Shown here in pieces: positions 8,989 through 17,652 of a DNA stretch of 64,000 bases. Both the position numbers and the translations under genes were made by a program. Each line of letters starts with the position of its first letter. Position 1 is the first letter of the stretch. Below the pieces are notes generated by a model that was not told where the DNA came from, made no database searches, and saw nothing but the letters and a program-made list of their open reading frames with translations. The DNA lies in assembly GCA_031972475.1 (NCBI GenBank), contig DALYEP010000001.1:248001-312000 (forward strand), in the 5' to 3' direction. Source of the DNA: CAIQNR01 sp031972475 (GTDB lineage Bacteria; Babelota; Babeliae; Babelales; CAIQNR01).

Positions 8989-9891
8989 ATGATCCCAATA
9001 GTTCTTTTTTATGGTCTTATTTCTGGCGTTTTTGCTTTTGGAAAGCAAGCAATAGTGCATGTGCAACCATTTTTTTTATCATCATCGCGGTTGCCATTAA
9101 CAGGACTAATTTTTTTAGCATATCAATTTAAATTTAACAGAAATCAAATTTACTATCATAAAGCAACCATATTTTTTTTGTGGCTTTATGGGGTGTCACT
9201 TTTTATTGGAGACTCTTTTAGATTTACTGCAATGCTTACTATTCCTGCTGCAAACTCTGCTTTAATATCTGCAACAGGACCATTTTTTACTGCAATATCT
9301 GCACATTTTTTACTTAAAGAATATTTAACCGTTCGCAAGCTTTGTGCTCTTGTTATTGGTTTTTTAAGTATTATCCCTCTTATTTTAAGCACTGTTTCAA
9401 CATCATCTTCTGTTGGCCTTTCAAAAGAAGAAGTTCTTTTTGGATATGGAGCTTCATTATTTTCTGTTATTGGATTTGTTATTTCGGCATATGCTTTAAA
9501 AATTCTTACTACGCATCTTAAATACCCTCCTTTAACAGCATCTGCTTTGGGGACTATTATTGGTGGTGTTGTGGGCATAACTGTTTCATGGTTTTATGAA
9601 GTATGGAATCCTCTTCCTCTTACTACTATGCATCAAGCTTTTCCTTTTTTACTTTTATTATTTGTAGGCCATAACATTATAGGATACCCAGTATTTGCAT
9701 ATCTTATTAATAAATACCCAGTAACACTTGTATCTTTTGGTCAATTAACATTACCTCTTTTTACTGCGCTTTTAAGACATTTTATTTTTGGTGATCCGAT
9801 ACCAGTAGTTTTTATTATCTCATTATTACTTTTAAGTGGTTCATTTTATATTTTTTATACAGAAACAAAAAAACAGACATCTGTTTCATAA
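8989..9891 (+). CDS. EamA/DMT-superfamily transporter (1 of 3)
   Basis: A 300-residue inner-membrane protein with about ten hydrophobic helices in two EamA-like halves. Each half ends in the typical helix-rich pattern (ANSALISATGPFFTAISA in the first; SFGQLTLPLFTALL in the second). Family members export or import metabolites such as amino acids, nucleotide sugars or S-adenosylmethionine; the substrate cannot be read from sequence. A paralogue follows 20 nt downstream, so the two form a pair. A third lies at 12480. Confidence 0.85.
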   Translation: MIPIVLFYGLISGVFAFGKQAIVHVQPFFLSSSRLPLTGLIFLAYQFKFNRNQIYYHKATIFFLWLYGVSLFIGDSFRFTAMLTIPAANSALISATGPFFTAISAHFLLKEYLTVRKLCALVIGFLSIIPLILSTVSTSSSVGLSKEEVLFGYGASLFSVIGFVISAYALKILTTHLKYPPLTASALGTIIGGVVGITVSWFYEVWNPLPLTTMHQAFPFLLLLFVGHNIIGYPVFAYLINKYPVTLVSFGQLTLPLFTALLRHFIFGDPIPVVFIISLLLLSGSFYIFYTETKKQTSVS

Positions 9892-9911
9892 TAAAAAAAG
9901 GATTATGCGTT

Positions 9912-10817
9912 ATGTTTTTAATTATTACAATGTATGCATTATTTGCAGCTACATTTATTTTAGGTAGAGAAGTTGTTGCTACGGTACCACCTATTTTTTT
10001 TATAGGTATTAGAATGCTCCTTGCAGGCAGCCTTCTTTTTTCCTTTATTTATTATGCTCATCGTAAAGAATTAAAATTTAAACGATCTGAATTCCCATGG
10101 TTTTTAGGAATTATCTTTTTTCATATTTATATTGCATATGTTTTGGAATATATAAGTTTGCAATATTTAACGGGAGCTCAAGTAAGTTTGTTGTATAATT
10201 TATCTCCTTTTATTACAGGAATATTATCGTATTGTATTACTCAAGAAAAATTAACAAAAAATCGTATACTTGGATTGGTAATTGGATTTTTAGCATGTAT
10301 ACCGATGATATGGCAAAGTTCTTGTGAAAGTTTTGCAACTTCTCATTCGTTTCATTATGCAGAAGTATTATTATTTATTTCTATTACATCATCATGCATA
10401 GGTTGGATTTTTATGAAAAAATTAACCCATACCTATAATCATTCATATTTAGTTGTCAATACCATAGCAATGTTAGGCGGAGGCTTGCTTGCTTTAATAA
10501 CATCGTTTTATCTAGAAACGTGGCCGACATATTCATCTATCTTTAATAATCTTTCATTTGTGCGCAGTCTTTTTGGACTGATTTTAATTGGAAATATTGT
10601 TTGCTACAACTTATACGGATATTTACTCCACCGATATTCAACAACATTTTTATCATTTTGTGGATTTTTTACACCACTTTTTACTGCTCTTTTTGGATGG
10701 CTTTGGTTAAAAGAAACTATCAATATTTCTTTTATTATTACAATTACATTAATTACGTGCGGTTTATACATTTTTTATAAAGAAGATTTAAAGCTTGGTT
10801 ATATTAAAAATAATTAA
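9912..10817 (+). CDS. EamA/DMT-superfamily transporter (2 of 3)
   Basis: A 301-residue polytopic membrane protein with the same two-half layout as its upstream neighbour. The first half contains LTGAQVSLLYNLSPFITGIL and the second half FCGFFTPLFTALFGW, both typical of EamA repeats. It starts 20 nt after the previous gene and is likely cotranscribed. The two have diverged strongly, which suggests different substrates rather than a recent duplication. Confidence 0.85.
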   Translation: MFLIITMYALFAATFILGREVVATVPPIFFIGIRMLLAGSLLFSFIYYAHRKELKFKRSEFPWFLGIIFFHIYIAYVLEYISLQYLTGAQVSLLYNLSPFITGILSYCITQEKLTKNRILGLVIGFLACIPMIWQSSCESFATSHSFHYAEVLLFISITSSCIGWIFMKKLTHTYNHSYLVVNTIAMLGGGLLALITSFYLETWPTYSSIFNNLSFVRSLFGLILIGNIVCYNLYGYLLHRYSTTFLSFCGFFTPLFTALFGWLWLKETINISFIITITLITCGLYIFYKEDLKLGYIKNN

Positions 10818-11358
10818 TTGACAAAATTATCTAAAAAAAATCAAGATGAATTGCTAAGTAAAATAAACATGAGTACCTATTAGATATATAATTGGAAACG
10901 TTAATTTTTAAGCAAAGTAAAAATCGCCCTGCCAGTGGTAAAAGCTAGGCAAAAATTATAATAAAAATTCATGTTAAAATCACTGTTTGAGGTTATGAGC
11001 CGGTAGGGCGAATGGCCGAGTTTGATTTTAATGGAGGAGGTTAAGGGAGAACTCCCTTATGTCCAGATTCCAAAGGTGTGGACAAGCACACCTTTGGCTC
11101 TGCACGAGTAGTGCAACAAATAATACTATCAATACAATTAGATGCGATCTGTAGAATGAAAAAGTGAAAAAATAAATCTTTAAGCACTCGCGGCAGCGAT
11201 TACCTTAAAATACATTTGCTATGAAATTTTTCCTTTAGTATTAAATAGTCAATAATTAAGTTCTATAGACAAAACATTAAAAACTCTTGATTGATTTTTA
11301 GCAAATTAGATTTATTATTATAAATAATAATTTTTTTAAACACAAAATGGAGTTATCT
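10818..11358. other. Gap holding a dispersed structured repeat
   Basis: About 540 nt without a gene. Most of it is the repeat copy given separately (10862-11160). Beyond it, 11190-11206 carries a 17-nt block (GCGGCAGCGATTACCTT) whose reverse complement occurs at 44223-44239 inside the related element, so the copy here is probably a rearranged version of the same unit. The last 150 nt are AT-rich upstream sequence of the next gene. Confidence 0.7.
10862..11160 (+). repeat. Dispersed structured repeat, copy 1
   Basis: This stretch aligns over its whole length with 44475-44768, with scattered substitutions and small gaps. It contains a row of hairpins: AAGGGAG/CTCCCTT (11043-11058), the 11-bp stem CCAAAGGTGTG/CACACCTTTGG (11070-11097) and TGCAC/GTGCA (11101-11115). 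In the first and third hairpins the two copies differ by paired changes that keep base pairing. No reading frame is shared. It may be the end of a mobile element or a structured RNA. Confidence 0.75.
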
Positions 11359-12126
11359 ATGAAAAAAATAAGCTTACTATTTCTAATTGCAACAATCAGA
11401 CAAATTAATTGTGGCGATTGTGATATTAGAGAAAATGGATTTTCAAAAAAAGTATTTGAAATGCTAAAAGAACATACAGCAAATATAGACAGACTTTACG
11501 AACAAGATAAAGAAAGAGCAGAAAAAAAACTAGCACAAGAAAAAAAACTAGCACAAGAAAAAGAACTAGCACGAGAAAAAGAACTAGCAGAAGCAAAAAA
11601 AGTAATGCAACAAAAAGAAGATTTATTACCAAGAACACAAGCAAAAGCAGATTATAGAAAATTAGGGGCAGCCTTTATTGGACTTGGAGCACTTTCTGCT
11701 CTAAGTCATACAAAAGTTGGTAAAGATTTAGGATATCAAGCGGTAAATTTAGGAAGCGAAATTGCTGAAAGTGTTGGTTCAAAAATAGTTGGCGTTACTA
11801 ATAATTATATTGTTCCAGCAGCTAGGGTAACAGCTCATGAAGCATTAAATTTTTTAACATCAAAAGACACTGTCCCCGTAAGACTTGCTTTGTTTTCTTT
11901 TGGTGCATTTTCAGCATACTCAGCAATTCGCAATAAAGATTGGAAACCTGTTGCCAACCCAGTAGCAATTGCAAGTCTAATGATTGGTTTTAGCGAAGTA
12001 GCACAAACAGATACTGCACAATCAATTGTATCTACTGCAGCTTCAGCATCTGCCTATAGATTAAAAACTTTAGCTTCATTAGCATTTAATGTTCTCACAT
12101 CTGAATCATGGAGTTTTCTTGAATAA
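11359..12126 (+). CDS. Exported protein with an 18-nt tandem repeat
   Basis: A 255-residue protein. An ATG lies four codons upstream at 11347, but the GGAG at 11349-11352 is the likely Shine-Dalgarno for the ATG at 11359, giving the signal peptide MKKISLLFLIATIRQINCG. A coiled-coil region at about residues 45-85 holds four copies of a six-residue unit (KLAQEK, KLAQEK, ELAREK, ELAEAK). The C-terminal half has three Gly/Ala-rich hydrophobic stretches (about 100-120, 175-190, 205-220) that could insert into or line membranes. No family is recognised. Confidence 0.75.
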   Translation: MKKISLLFLIATIRQINCGDCDIRENGFSKKVFEMLKEHTANIDRLYEQDKERAEKKLAQEKKLAQEKELAREKELAEAKKVMQQKEDLLPRTQAKADYRKLGAAFIGLGALSALSHTKVGKDLGYQAVNLGSEIAESVGSKIVGVTNNYIVPAARVTAHEALNFLTSKDTVPVRLALFSFGAFSAYSAIRNKDWKPVANPVAIASLMIGFSEVAQTDTAQSIVSTAASASAYRLKTLASLAFNVLTSESWSFLE

Positions 12127-12210
12127 AATATTGAGTTTTAATGATCAATCTTCTCTTAAACGTTTAAACGCTTCTTATAATTCTTAAATTAATTAAATAG
12201 CAGTTTTTAT

Positions 12211-12251
12211 AAACAGGATTGAATTTTGCATAGCAAAATTCAATCCTGTTT
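12211..12251 (+). terminator. Perfect 19-bp hairpin after the exported gene
   Basis: AAACAGGATTGAATTTTGC pairs fully with its reverse complement around a 3-nt loop. It lies about 85 nt beyond the stop at 12126. The T-run after it is weak (TATTTTCC), so it could also be a structural or mobile-element end. Confidence 0.5.
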
Positions 12252-12410
12252 ATTTTCCAGCTTTTCTTAGATGTTTAATTTGTTGTGCAATATAAAGATC
12301 TTTAATTTTTAACCATAAACTTATTGCTGTAGAATTAGTTGAATTAGCATAAGAAAAATAATGCAAAAACATTATATGCGCTACAAACTTTTTTTAAAAA
12401 AATTATAAGA

Positions 12411-12454
12411 TAAACTTTTTCTAATTAAATTTTTATTTAATTAGAAAAAGTTTA
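12411..12454 (-). terminator. Perfect 20-bp hairpin terminator after eamA
   Basis: TAAACTTTTTCTAATTAAAT pairs fully with its reverse complement around TTTT. It lies 26 nt beyond the stop of the minus-strand transporter gene and would end the long minus-strand run coming from miaA. Confidence 0.65.
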
Positions 12455-12479
12455 TGTATTTAGATATAGAAAAACCAAA

Positions 12480-13418
12480 TTAGAATTCTTCTTGATAAAA
12501 TAAATAAAGACCTAATGAAACAATAGAAAGAGCCGCTACAAATAACCATGAAATAGATTCATGTAAAAAAAACCATCCAAATAATGCTGCAAAAAATGGT
12601 TCTGAAAATCCAAAAAATGCTATAAGTGTTGGTGGATATTTTTTTAAAATATGGCCATATAAACTAAAGCAAAAAGTACCTATGGCAACAATTGTCATAA
12701 CATAAAAACTATATGGTAAAAGATCTGTAATTGGATTATTACCTAGATACCATCCATCAATAATGTATGAAACTCCAAGCATAGCAATACCGCCTAAAAA
12801 CATAGTCATTCCATTAATAAGAGAATTATCATATCCCTTATTCATTAAACGCTTAAATTCTATCCAGCTATATGCATAAAGCGCAACACTTACAAGAGAC
12901 AAAAATTCAGGAAGGTTTAAAGATAAAAAACTAGAAAAAGCAGCTTCATCTGCTGTGTTAGACATAAGAATAGGAATTGTTCCTAAAGCTCCAATAATAA
13001 GACCAATTATTTTTTTATAAGTAAACGATTCAAATCCATGAATCCATGCAAAAAAAGCAGTAAAAAATGGATTTAAAACTAAGAAAAATGCACTTTTTGC
13101 AATAGAAAGATGTGGCAATGCCCAAAAACATAAAATGTATGATGCCGCTATACCAAAAAGAGCAATATTCATAAATCCTAAAAAATCACTTCCTTTTTTT
13201 ATTATTATTTTTTTATTTAAAAAAAAGTAATAATAAAAAAGTAAAATAATACCAGAAATAAACATACGTAAACTTATGTATGTTACAATCGGACCATACT
13301 GAACAACTGATTTTCCTAGACTCAATGTTGTAGAAAAAATAGCATACATCAAAAATATTGCTGCTATACCAATTCGATCTATAAAACTAAAAGTCGTAAA
13401 ATATTTATAAAGATTCAT
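12480..13418 (-). CDS. EamA/DMT-superfamily transporter (3 of 3)
   Basis: A 312-residue membrane protein with about ten helices in two EamA halves (SIAKSAFFLVLNPFFTAFFA in the first, AFFGFSEPFFAALFGW in the second). The N-terminus has about 15 extra residues before the first helix. Its start lies inside ymdB (14-nt overlap), so it is translated from the same transcript as rny and ymdB. Substrate is unknown. Confidence 0.85.
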   Translation of the reverse strand: MNLYKYFTTFSFIDRIGIAAIFLMYAIFSTTLSLGKSVVQYGPIVTYISLRMFISGIILLFYYYFFLNKKIIIKKGSDFLGFMNIALFGIAASYILCFWALPHLSIAKSAFFLVLNPFFTAFFAWIHGFESFTYKKIIGLIIGALGTIPILMSNTADEAAFSSFLSLNLPEFLSLVSVALYAYSWIEFKRLMNKGYDNSLINGMTMFLGGIAMLGVSYIIDGWYLGNNPITDLLPYSFYVMTIVAIGTFCFSLYGHILKKYPPTLIAFFGFSEPFFAALFGWFFLHESISWLFVAALSIVSLGLYLFYQEEF

Positions 13419-14214
13419 GATCCACCAAATATATTGTTTCTATAGACTTTGATTTTCCAGTCTTTGTTTCAACTTCAATAATCACGCCACTTAAAACATA
13501 AGGAGGCTCAGTAGCAACTTCAAATTTTGCAGGCATTTGTGTAAGCATTTTATTTAAAATAATTTCTTTTTTTACACCAATCATAGAATTTAATGATCCA
13601 CCCATTCCAAGATCGGTAATATAAGCAGTACCACCAGGTAAAATACGCGCATCGTTGGTTTGAACATGGGTATGCGTACCAACAACACCCGATACTTTAC
13701 CATCAAAGTAATACCCCATGGCTAATTTTTCTGAGGTAGCTTCTGCATGATTATCTATAAATATGATAGGAGTTTTTTGAGATAAATAAGTTAAAATTGA
13801 TTCAACTGTTCGCAGTGGGCATTCCACATGCTGACTCATAAAAACTCTACCCATTACATTAATAACACCTATTAAAAATCCTTGGCATACAAAAGTTGTA
13901 AATCCTTTACCAGGAGAAAGATTTGGTAAATTTGCAGGACGAATAAGATCAGAATTATTTGAAAGATAAGGATAAATTTCTTTTTTATCAAAAATATGAT
14001 TACCCGATGTAACAACATCAACTTTATGTTTTTTCAAAATTTCCATGACATCAGGTGTGATACCCATACCATTTTGAAATGCAAGATTTTCTCCATTTAC
14101 AATCGTTGCATCAACACGATATTGAGTTCTAATACTATCTATATGGCGAGTAAAAACATTAAGACCTGGTTTTCCAAAAAGATCGCCTATCAGCAAAACG
14201 CGCAGTGTGTTCAT
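13405..14214 (-). CDS. ymdB: YmdB-family metallophosphoesterase
   Basis: A 269-residue protein of the family shown in Bacillus to be a 2',3'-cyclic-nucleotide phosphodiesterase. Metal-binding motifs are visible: IGDLFGKPG, VNGENLAFQNGMG, TSGNHIFD, IDNHAEATSEK and GTHTHVQTNDA. The longest frame begins with TTG directly before the ATG at 14214. The AAGGA 8 nt upstream of that ATG decides for it. It follows rny after 11 nt, the same pairing as rny-ymdB in Firmicutes, which suggests a shared role in RNA turnover. Confidence 0.93.
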   Translation of the reverse strand: MNTLRVLLIGDLFGKPGLNVFTRHIDSIRTQYRVDATIVNGENLAFQNGMGITPDVMEILKKHKVDVVTSGNHIFDKKEIYPYLSNNSDLIRPANLPNLSPGKGFTTFVCQGFLIGVINVMGRVFMSQHVECPLRTVESILTYLSQKTPIIFIDNHAEATSEKLAMGYYFDGKVSGVVGTHTHVQTNDARILPGGTAYITDLGMGGSLNSMIGVKKEIILNKMLTQMPAKFEVATEPPYVLSGVIIEVETKTGKSKSIETIYLVDHESL

Positions 14215-14225
14215 CAAGCAATTCC

Positions 14226-15794
14226 TTATCGTGCATACTCTATTGCACGCTTTTCTCTAATAACATTAACTTTAATTTGACCAGGGAAATTCATTTCATC
14301 TTCAATCTTTTTTGCAACATCACGAGCAAGAATTAAAGCTTTATCATCATCTAAAAAGTCTTCTTCTACAATAATTCTAATTTCACGACCCGCTTGAAGT
14401 GCATATGCTTTTTTAACACCAGTAAAAGAATTTGCAATTTCTTCTAATTTTTCAAGACGCTTTACATATGCAGTAAGAGTTTCTCTTCTTGCGCCTGGAC
14501 GAGATGCTGAAATAGTGTCAGCAATAACAACAAGTGGCGCATAAATCGACATAAAAACAACTTCTTCATGATGTGCAGAAATTGCATTAACAACCAATGG
14601 ATCTTCTCCACAACGTTTTGCAATATCACCACCAATAATAGCATGTGGACCTTCAACTTCTGCTGTAACAGCTTTACCAATATCATGAAGCAATCCAGCT
14701 CTCATAGCTATTTTTCCATCAAGACCTAGTTCTTCTGCTATCATACGAGCAAACATTCCAACTTCAATTGAATGTTCCAAAACATTTTGAGAAAAACTTG
14801 TTCTAAAATGAAGTTTTCCAAGAAGTGTTACAATGTCAGAATGAATGCCTTGAACATTACATTCAAGAATTGCTTTCTTACCATATTCTTCAACAATTTC
14901 ATCAATTTCTCGTTCACAAAGTTGAACTGTTTCTTCAATACGAGTTGGATTGATACGGCCATCAAGAATAAGTTTTTCAAGTGACCGACGAGCGACTTCT
15001 CGCCTAATAGGGTTAAATCCTGAAATAGTAATAATTTCTGGAGTATCAGTGCTAATAACAAATTCCATACCAGTTGCCATCTCAAGCGACTTTATATTTC
15101 TGCCCTCTTTACCAATAATTCGAGCTTTCATAGTATTTGCTTCTTCAATTGGTAGATGCACAACGCTTGAAGAGTTTGGGCTTACTTGATCAATAGTGTA
15201 ACGCTGCATTGCACTAACAACTATCTGGTTTGAACGCTCTTTTGCTATTTGACGAGTTTCCTCTTCAACTTTTTGAATCCATTTTTCATTTGCAAGTTTT
15301 ACTTCTGCTTGTAACGTATCAAACAATTCTTTTTTAGCTTGATCTTTACTGATACCAGCAATATTTTCTAATTTATTAATCAGTTCAGCATATAAAGATT
15401 TAAGTTTTTCTTCATTGCTATGCATAACTTCGCTCATACGAGAAAGCTTACGCTCTGTTTGTTGAATTTCTCTTCTTTGATCGTCAAGTTGTTCTTCTTT
15501 TTTTTCTAATGCTTCATATTTATCAGCTATTTTTGATTGAAGTCTTTCAAGCTCAAGTCGTTCTTTTTTAACTTCAGCCTCAAATTCCATTCTTTTTCTA
15601 TAAATTTCATCTTTAACTTTTATCTGAGCTTCACGACGTTCATTTTCAGTTTCACGTTTTACTGACTTCCACTTTTCTTGAATTTTATTCATAGTCTCAT
15701 GAGCTTCTGCCATTTTTTTACGAGCGTAAAAAAACATAATACCAGCTATGATGAGACCAAGAACACTTATTATCTGTATTATTATTGTTACCAT
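14226..15794 (-). CDS. rny: Ribonuclease Y
   Basis: A 522-residue membrane-anchored endoribonuclease that starts mRNA decay. Order of parts: N-terminal membrane helix (about 3-23), long charged coiled coil (about 25-200), KH domain with ARIIGKEGRNIKSLE (about 224-238), and HD domain with the metal pair His370-Asp371 in LLHDIGKAV. The C-terminus IKVNVIREKRAIEYAR is typical. Length matches the Bacillus enzyme. It lies upstream of ymdB in the same run. Confidence 0.95.
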   Translation of the reverse strand: MVTIIIQIISVLGLIIAGIMFFYARKKMAEAHETMNKIQEKWKSVKRETENERREAQIKVKDEIYRKRMEFEAEVKKERLELERLQSKIADKYEALEKKEEQLDDQRREIQQTERKLSRMSEVMHSNEEKLKSLYAELINKLENIAGISKDQAKKELFDTLQAEVKLANEKWIQKVEEETRQIAKERSNQIVVSAMQRYTIDQVSPNSSSVVHLPIEEANTMKARIIGKEGRNIKSLEMATGMEFVISTDTPEIITISGFNPIRREVARRSLEKLILDGRINPTRIEETVQLCEREIDEIVEEYGKKAILECNVQGIHSDIVTLLGKLHFRTSFSQNVLEHSIEVGMFARMIAEELGLDGKIAMRAGLLHDIGKAVTAEVEGPHAIIGGDIAKRCGEDPLVVNAISAHHEEVVFMSIYAPLVVIADTISASRPGARRETLTAYVKRLEKLEEIANSFTGVKKAYALQAGREIRIIVEEDFLDDDKALILARDVAKKIEDEMNFPGQIKVNVIREKRAIEYAR

Positions 15795-15923
15795 TTAAAT
15801 CTCTCTTACAATCAACATGATGTTAAACACTATTATCTGATGTTCACTAAACCTTAAACAAAATGCACTAGAGAAAATGGCTTGCTCTCGCTTTTTTTAT
15901 AAAACATGAATAACAAAATAATC

Positions 15924-16184
15924 TTACAGTACAGAATTAAGCTTTTCCATAAGACGTTTTTGTGCCTGAAAAGCATTATCTTGTTGCTCTTCAAGTAAAA
16001 GAAGCTTGCTTGCCAATTGAAGAGCTGTAAGAACTGCTATCTTTGACGGTTCATCAACAGAATATTGTAAACTTTTCATAATTTGATCAACGTGACTTGC
16101 TGCCATTTGAAGATGATTTTCAGTTTGATCTGTAATAAGAAAATAAGATGAACCAAAGATAGTAACTTTTACCTTATTGCTCAT
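15924..16184 (-). CDS. zapA: Cell division protein ZapA-like
   Basis: An 86-residue protein with the ZapA pattern: a short N-terminal beta part (VKVTIFGSSYFLITD) followed by a helical segment with AVLTALQLASKLLLLEE, and a C-terminal coiled coil. ZapA bundles FtsZ filaments at the division ring. Its ATG overlaps the stop of the preceding coiled-coil gene by 4 nt (ATGA), so the two are translationally coupled. rny begins about 130 nt downstream. Confidence 0.8.
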   Translation of the reverse strand: MSNKVKVTIFGSSYFLITDQTENHLQMAASHVDQIMKSLQYSVDEPSKIAVLTALQLASKLLLLEEQQDNAFQAQKRLMEKLNSVL

Positions 16185-16438
16185 CTAACGCCTCCGTTTT
16201 CAATCAGATCATCAATGTTTTTAATCAGATCATCAACAACTTGTTGTGTAGCAGAACGCTCTTCTTTTAACTCTAGCTCAACTTTTTTTGTTTCATGCAA
16301 AAGCGCACTTTCGAGTTGATTAATACGTAGCAATAATTGTTGATTTTCATCAATCAATTGCGCATTTTCTAACTTTTGACGCTTAATCAACTCAACAAGG
16401 CTTTCTATTTTTTGTTCTAACACATGCAAAATTTCCAT
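16181..16438 (-). CDS. ZapB-like short coiled-coil protein
   Basis: An 85-residue protein that is nearly all coiled coil (LEQKIESLVELIKRQKLENA onward). The position directly before zapA, with a 4-nt overlap, suggests a ZapB-like division partner; the sequence alone is too generic to prove it. An ATG two codons upstream (16444) touches the Shine-Dalgarno GGGGAG, so the ATG at 16438, 6 nt from it, is the better start. Confidence 0.7.
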   Translation of the reverse strand: MEILHVLEQKIESLVELIKRQKLENAQLIDENQQLLLRINQLESALLHETKKVELELKEERSATQQVVDDLIKNIDDLIENGGVR

Positions 16439-16506
16439 GAGCATCTCCCCTTTTAAAATTAAAATTATTTCAAAAGCGTACTGCTAATGGAAATTTATTG
16501 TCAAGA

Positions 16507-16857
16507 TTACGCTTGCATACTTACTTGAACAATTTTAGCAAATCCAGCTGGTTCAAAAATTGCCAACTGACTTAACATCTTTCTGTTCAACAAAATGTTT
16601 GCTTTCTTTAAGCCAAACATAAAACGACTGTATGATGTGCCGTGAGAACGAGCCCCAGCTTTGATACGTGTAATAAAAAGAGACCTAATATCACGCTTTT
16701 TAAGCTTTCTACCTTTATAAGCAAAAGCCATAGCACGCATTAAAGTTTCTTTAGCACGTTTAAATATATTTTTTCTTTGTCCCCAAAAACCTTTGGTTTG
16801 TTTTAATAAACGTTTATGACGTTTTTTAACAACTATACCGCGTTTAACTCTTGTCAT
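16507..16857 (-). CDS. rplT: Large ribosomal subunit protein bL20
   Basis: A 116-residue basic protein with the bL20 pattern: MTRVKRG start, KRLLKQTKGFWG, RDIRSLFITRIKAGAR and SRFMFGLKKANILLNRKML. It binds 23S rRNA early in assembly. It ends the conserved infC-rpmI-rplT cluster, 28 nt after rpmI. Confidence 0.97.
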   Translation of the reverse strand: MTRVKRGIVVKKRHKRLLKQTKGFWGQRKNIFKRAKETLMRAMAFAYKGRKLKKRDIRSLFITRIKAGARSHGTSYSRFMFGLKKANILLNRKMLSQLAIFEPAGFAKIVQVSMQA

Positions 16858-16885
16858 GGTCGTATTCCATCCACTTTTTTTACTA

Positions 16886-17080
16886 TTAATATGGTATTAA
16901 CTGAGAAACTCTTGCCATATCAGATTGACTGATATACGCATTTTTACGCATCTGACGCTTACTTTTTCTTGTCTTTTTAGTCAACAAGTGGCGTCTCATA
17001 GATGCTGTACATTTAATTTTATTTTTAGCAGTTTTTTTAAAACGTTTTTTAGCTGCTGAATTTGTTTTTACCTTAGGCAT
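16886..17080 (-). CDS. rpmI: Large ribosomal subunit protein bL35
   Basis: A 64-residue basic protein with the bL35 pattern (MPKVKTNSAAKKRFKKT, then RRHLLTKKTRKSKRQMR). It lies 11 nt after infC and 28 nt before rplT in the conserved order. Confidence 0.97.
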   Translation of the reverse strand: MPKVKTNSAAKKRFKKTAKNKIKCTASMRRHLLTKKTRKSKRQMRKNAYISQSDMARVSQLIPY

Positions 17081-17091
17081 CTTTTATCCAA

Positions 17092-17628
17092 TCATTTCTT
17101 TAAATAAAAAATTTTCGACCACGCTGGTCCCGCTTTTATATCTTTATCTTCAGTAAGATGTTCTAATATACCTTCATCTTGAAAGGTCTGATTAATTTTT
17201 TGAAACATTTCAGTTCCACGCTCATGCTTAGTTGCAACCTCACGCCCTCTAAACAATAAAGTAACTTTCAGATGTTTACCATCTTCTAGAAACCCAATTC
17301 CTTGTTTCATTTTGGTGATATAATCATGCTCACCAATCTTAGGACGCAACTTTATTTCTTTTACTTGTATAACCTTTTGATGTTTTTTAGCCTCAGCCTG
17401 CTTCTTTTTTCTTTCATAAAGCTCTTTGCCAAGATCCATAATCTTAACAATTGGCACATCCTTTCCTTCGGAAAGCATTACCAAATCAAGGCCTGCATCT
17501 CGCGCACGAAACATCGCTTCATCACGAGAAACAACCCCAACATTCTTACCATCTTCAGCTATTAACTGAACTTCGCGAGCACGAATTGCTTCGTTAGCTA
17601 CAATTCCGTTTGTAATTTTATCTTTCAA
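17092..17628 (-). CDS. infC: Translation initiation factor IF-3, non-AUG start
   Basis: A 178-residue factor that keeps ribosomal subunits apart and checks the start codon. Visible are the N-terminal domain (NEAIRAREVQLI), the charged linker (KELYERKKKQAEAKKHQ) and the C-domain (IKLRPKIGEHDYITKMKQ; LFRGREVATKHERG). There is no ATG in frame. The call uses TTG at 17628, 9 nt after AGAAGG. An in-frame ATT lies three codons further upstream but only 1 nt from that Shine-Dalgarno. A rare start is the classic feature through which IF-3 limits its own synthesis. recA ends 24 nt upstream. Confidence 0.95.
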   Translation of the reverse strand: MKDKITNGIVANEAIRAREVQLIAEDGKNVGVVSRDEAMFRARDAGLDLVMLSEGKDVPIVKIMDLGKELYERKKKQAEAKKHQKVIQVKEIKLRPKIGEHDYITKMKQGIGFLEDGKHLKVTLLFRGREVATKHERGTEMFQKINQTFQDEGILEHLTEDKDIKAGPAWSKIFYLKK

Positions 17629-17652
17629 AGGACAAATACCTTCTTAACTATT

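Larger units (their letters stand above)
12127..12479. other. Gap between convergent genes, with two long hairpins
   Basis: About 350 nt between a plus gene and a minus gene. Two perfect hairpins are listed separately. Between them the minus strand has a 40-codon frame (12372 to 12250, starting MFLHYFSYANS and ending KHLRKAGK) without a Shine-Dalgarno. It could be a remnant of a gene, but I do not call it. Confidence 0.5.

Noticed and set aside
9186..9578. 130-codon minus frame inside the first DMT gene
   Set aside because: Lies fully within a well-supported transporter gene in the opposite direction.
10981..11100. tRNA or other known RNA within the structured repeat
   Set aside because: The hairpins do not form a cloverleaf and no known RNA motif was recognised.
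12250..12372. 40-codon minus frame ending in KHLRKAGK
   Set aside because: No Shine-Dalgarno, very short, and placed between two hairpins; possibly a remnant but not supportable as a gene.
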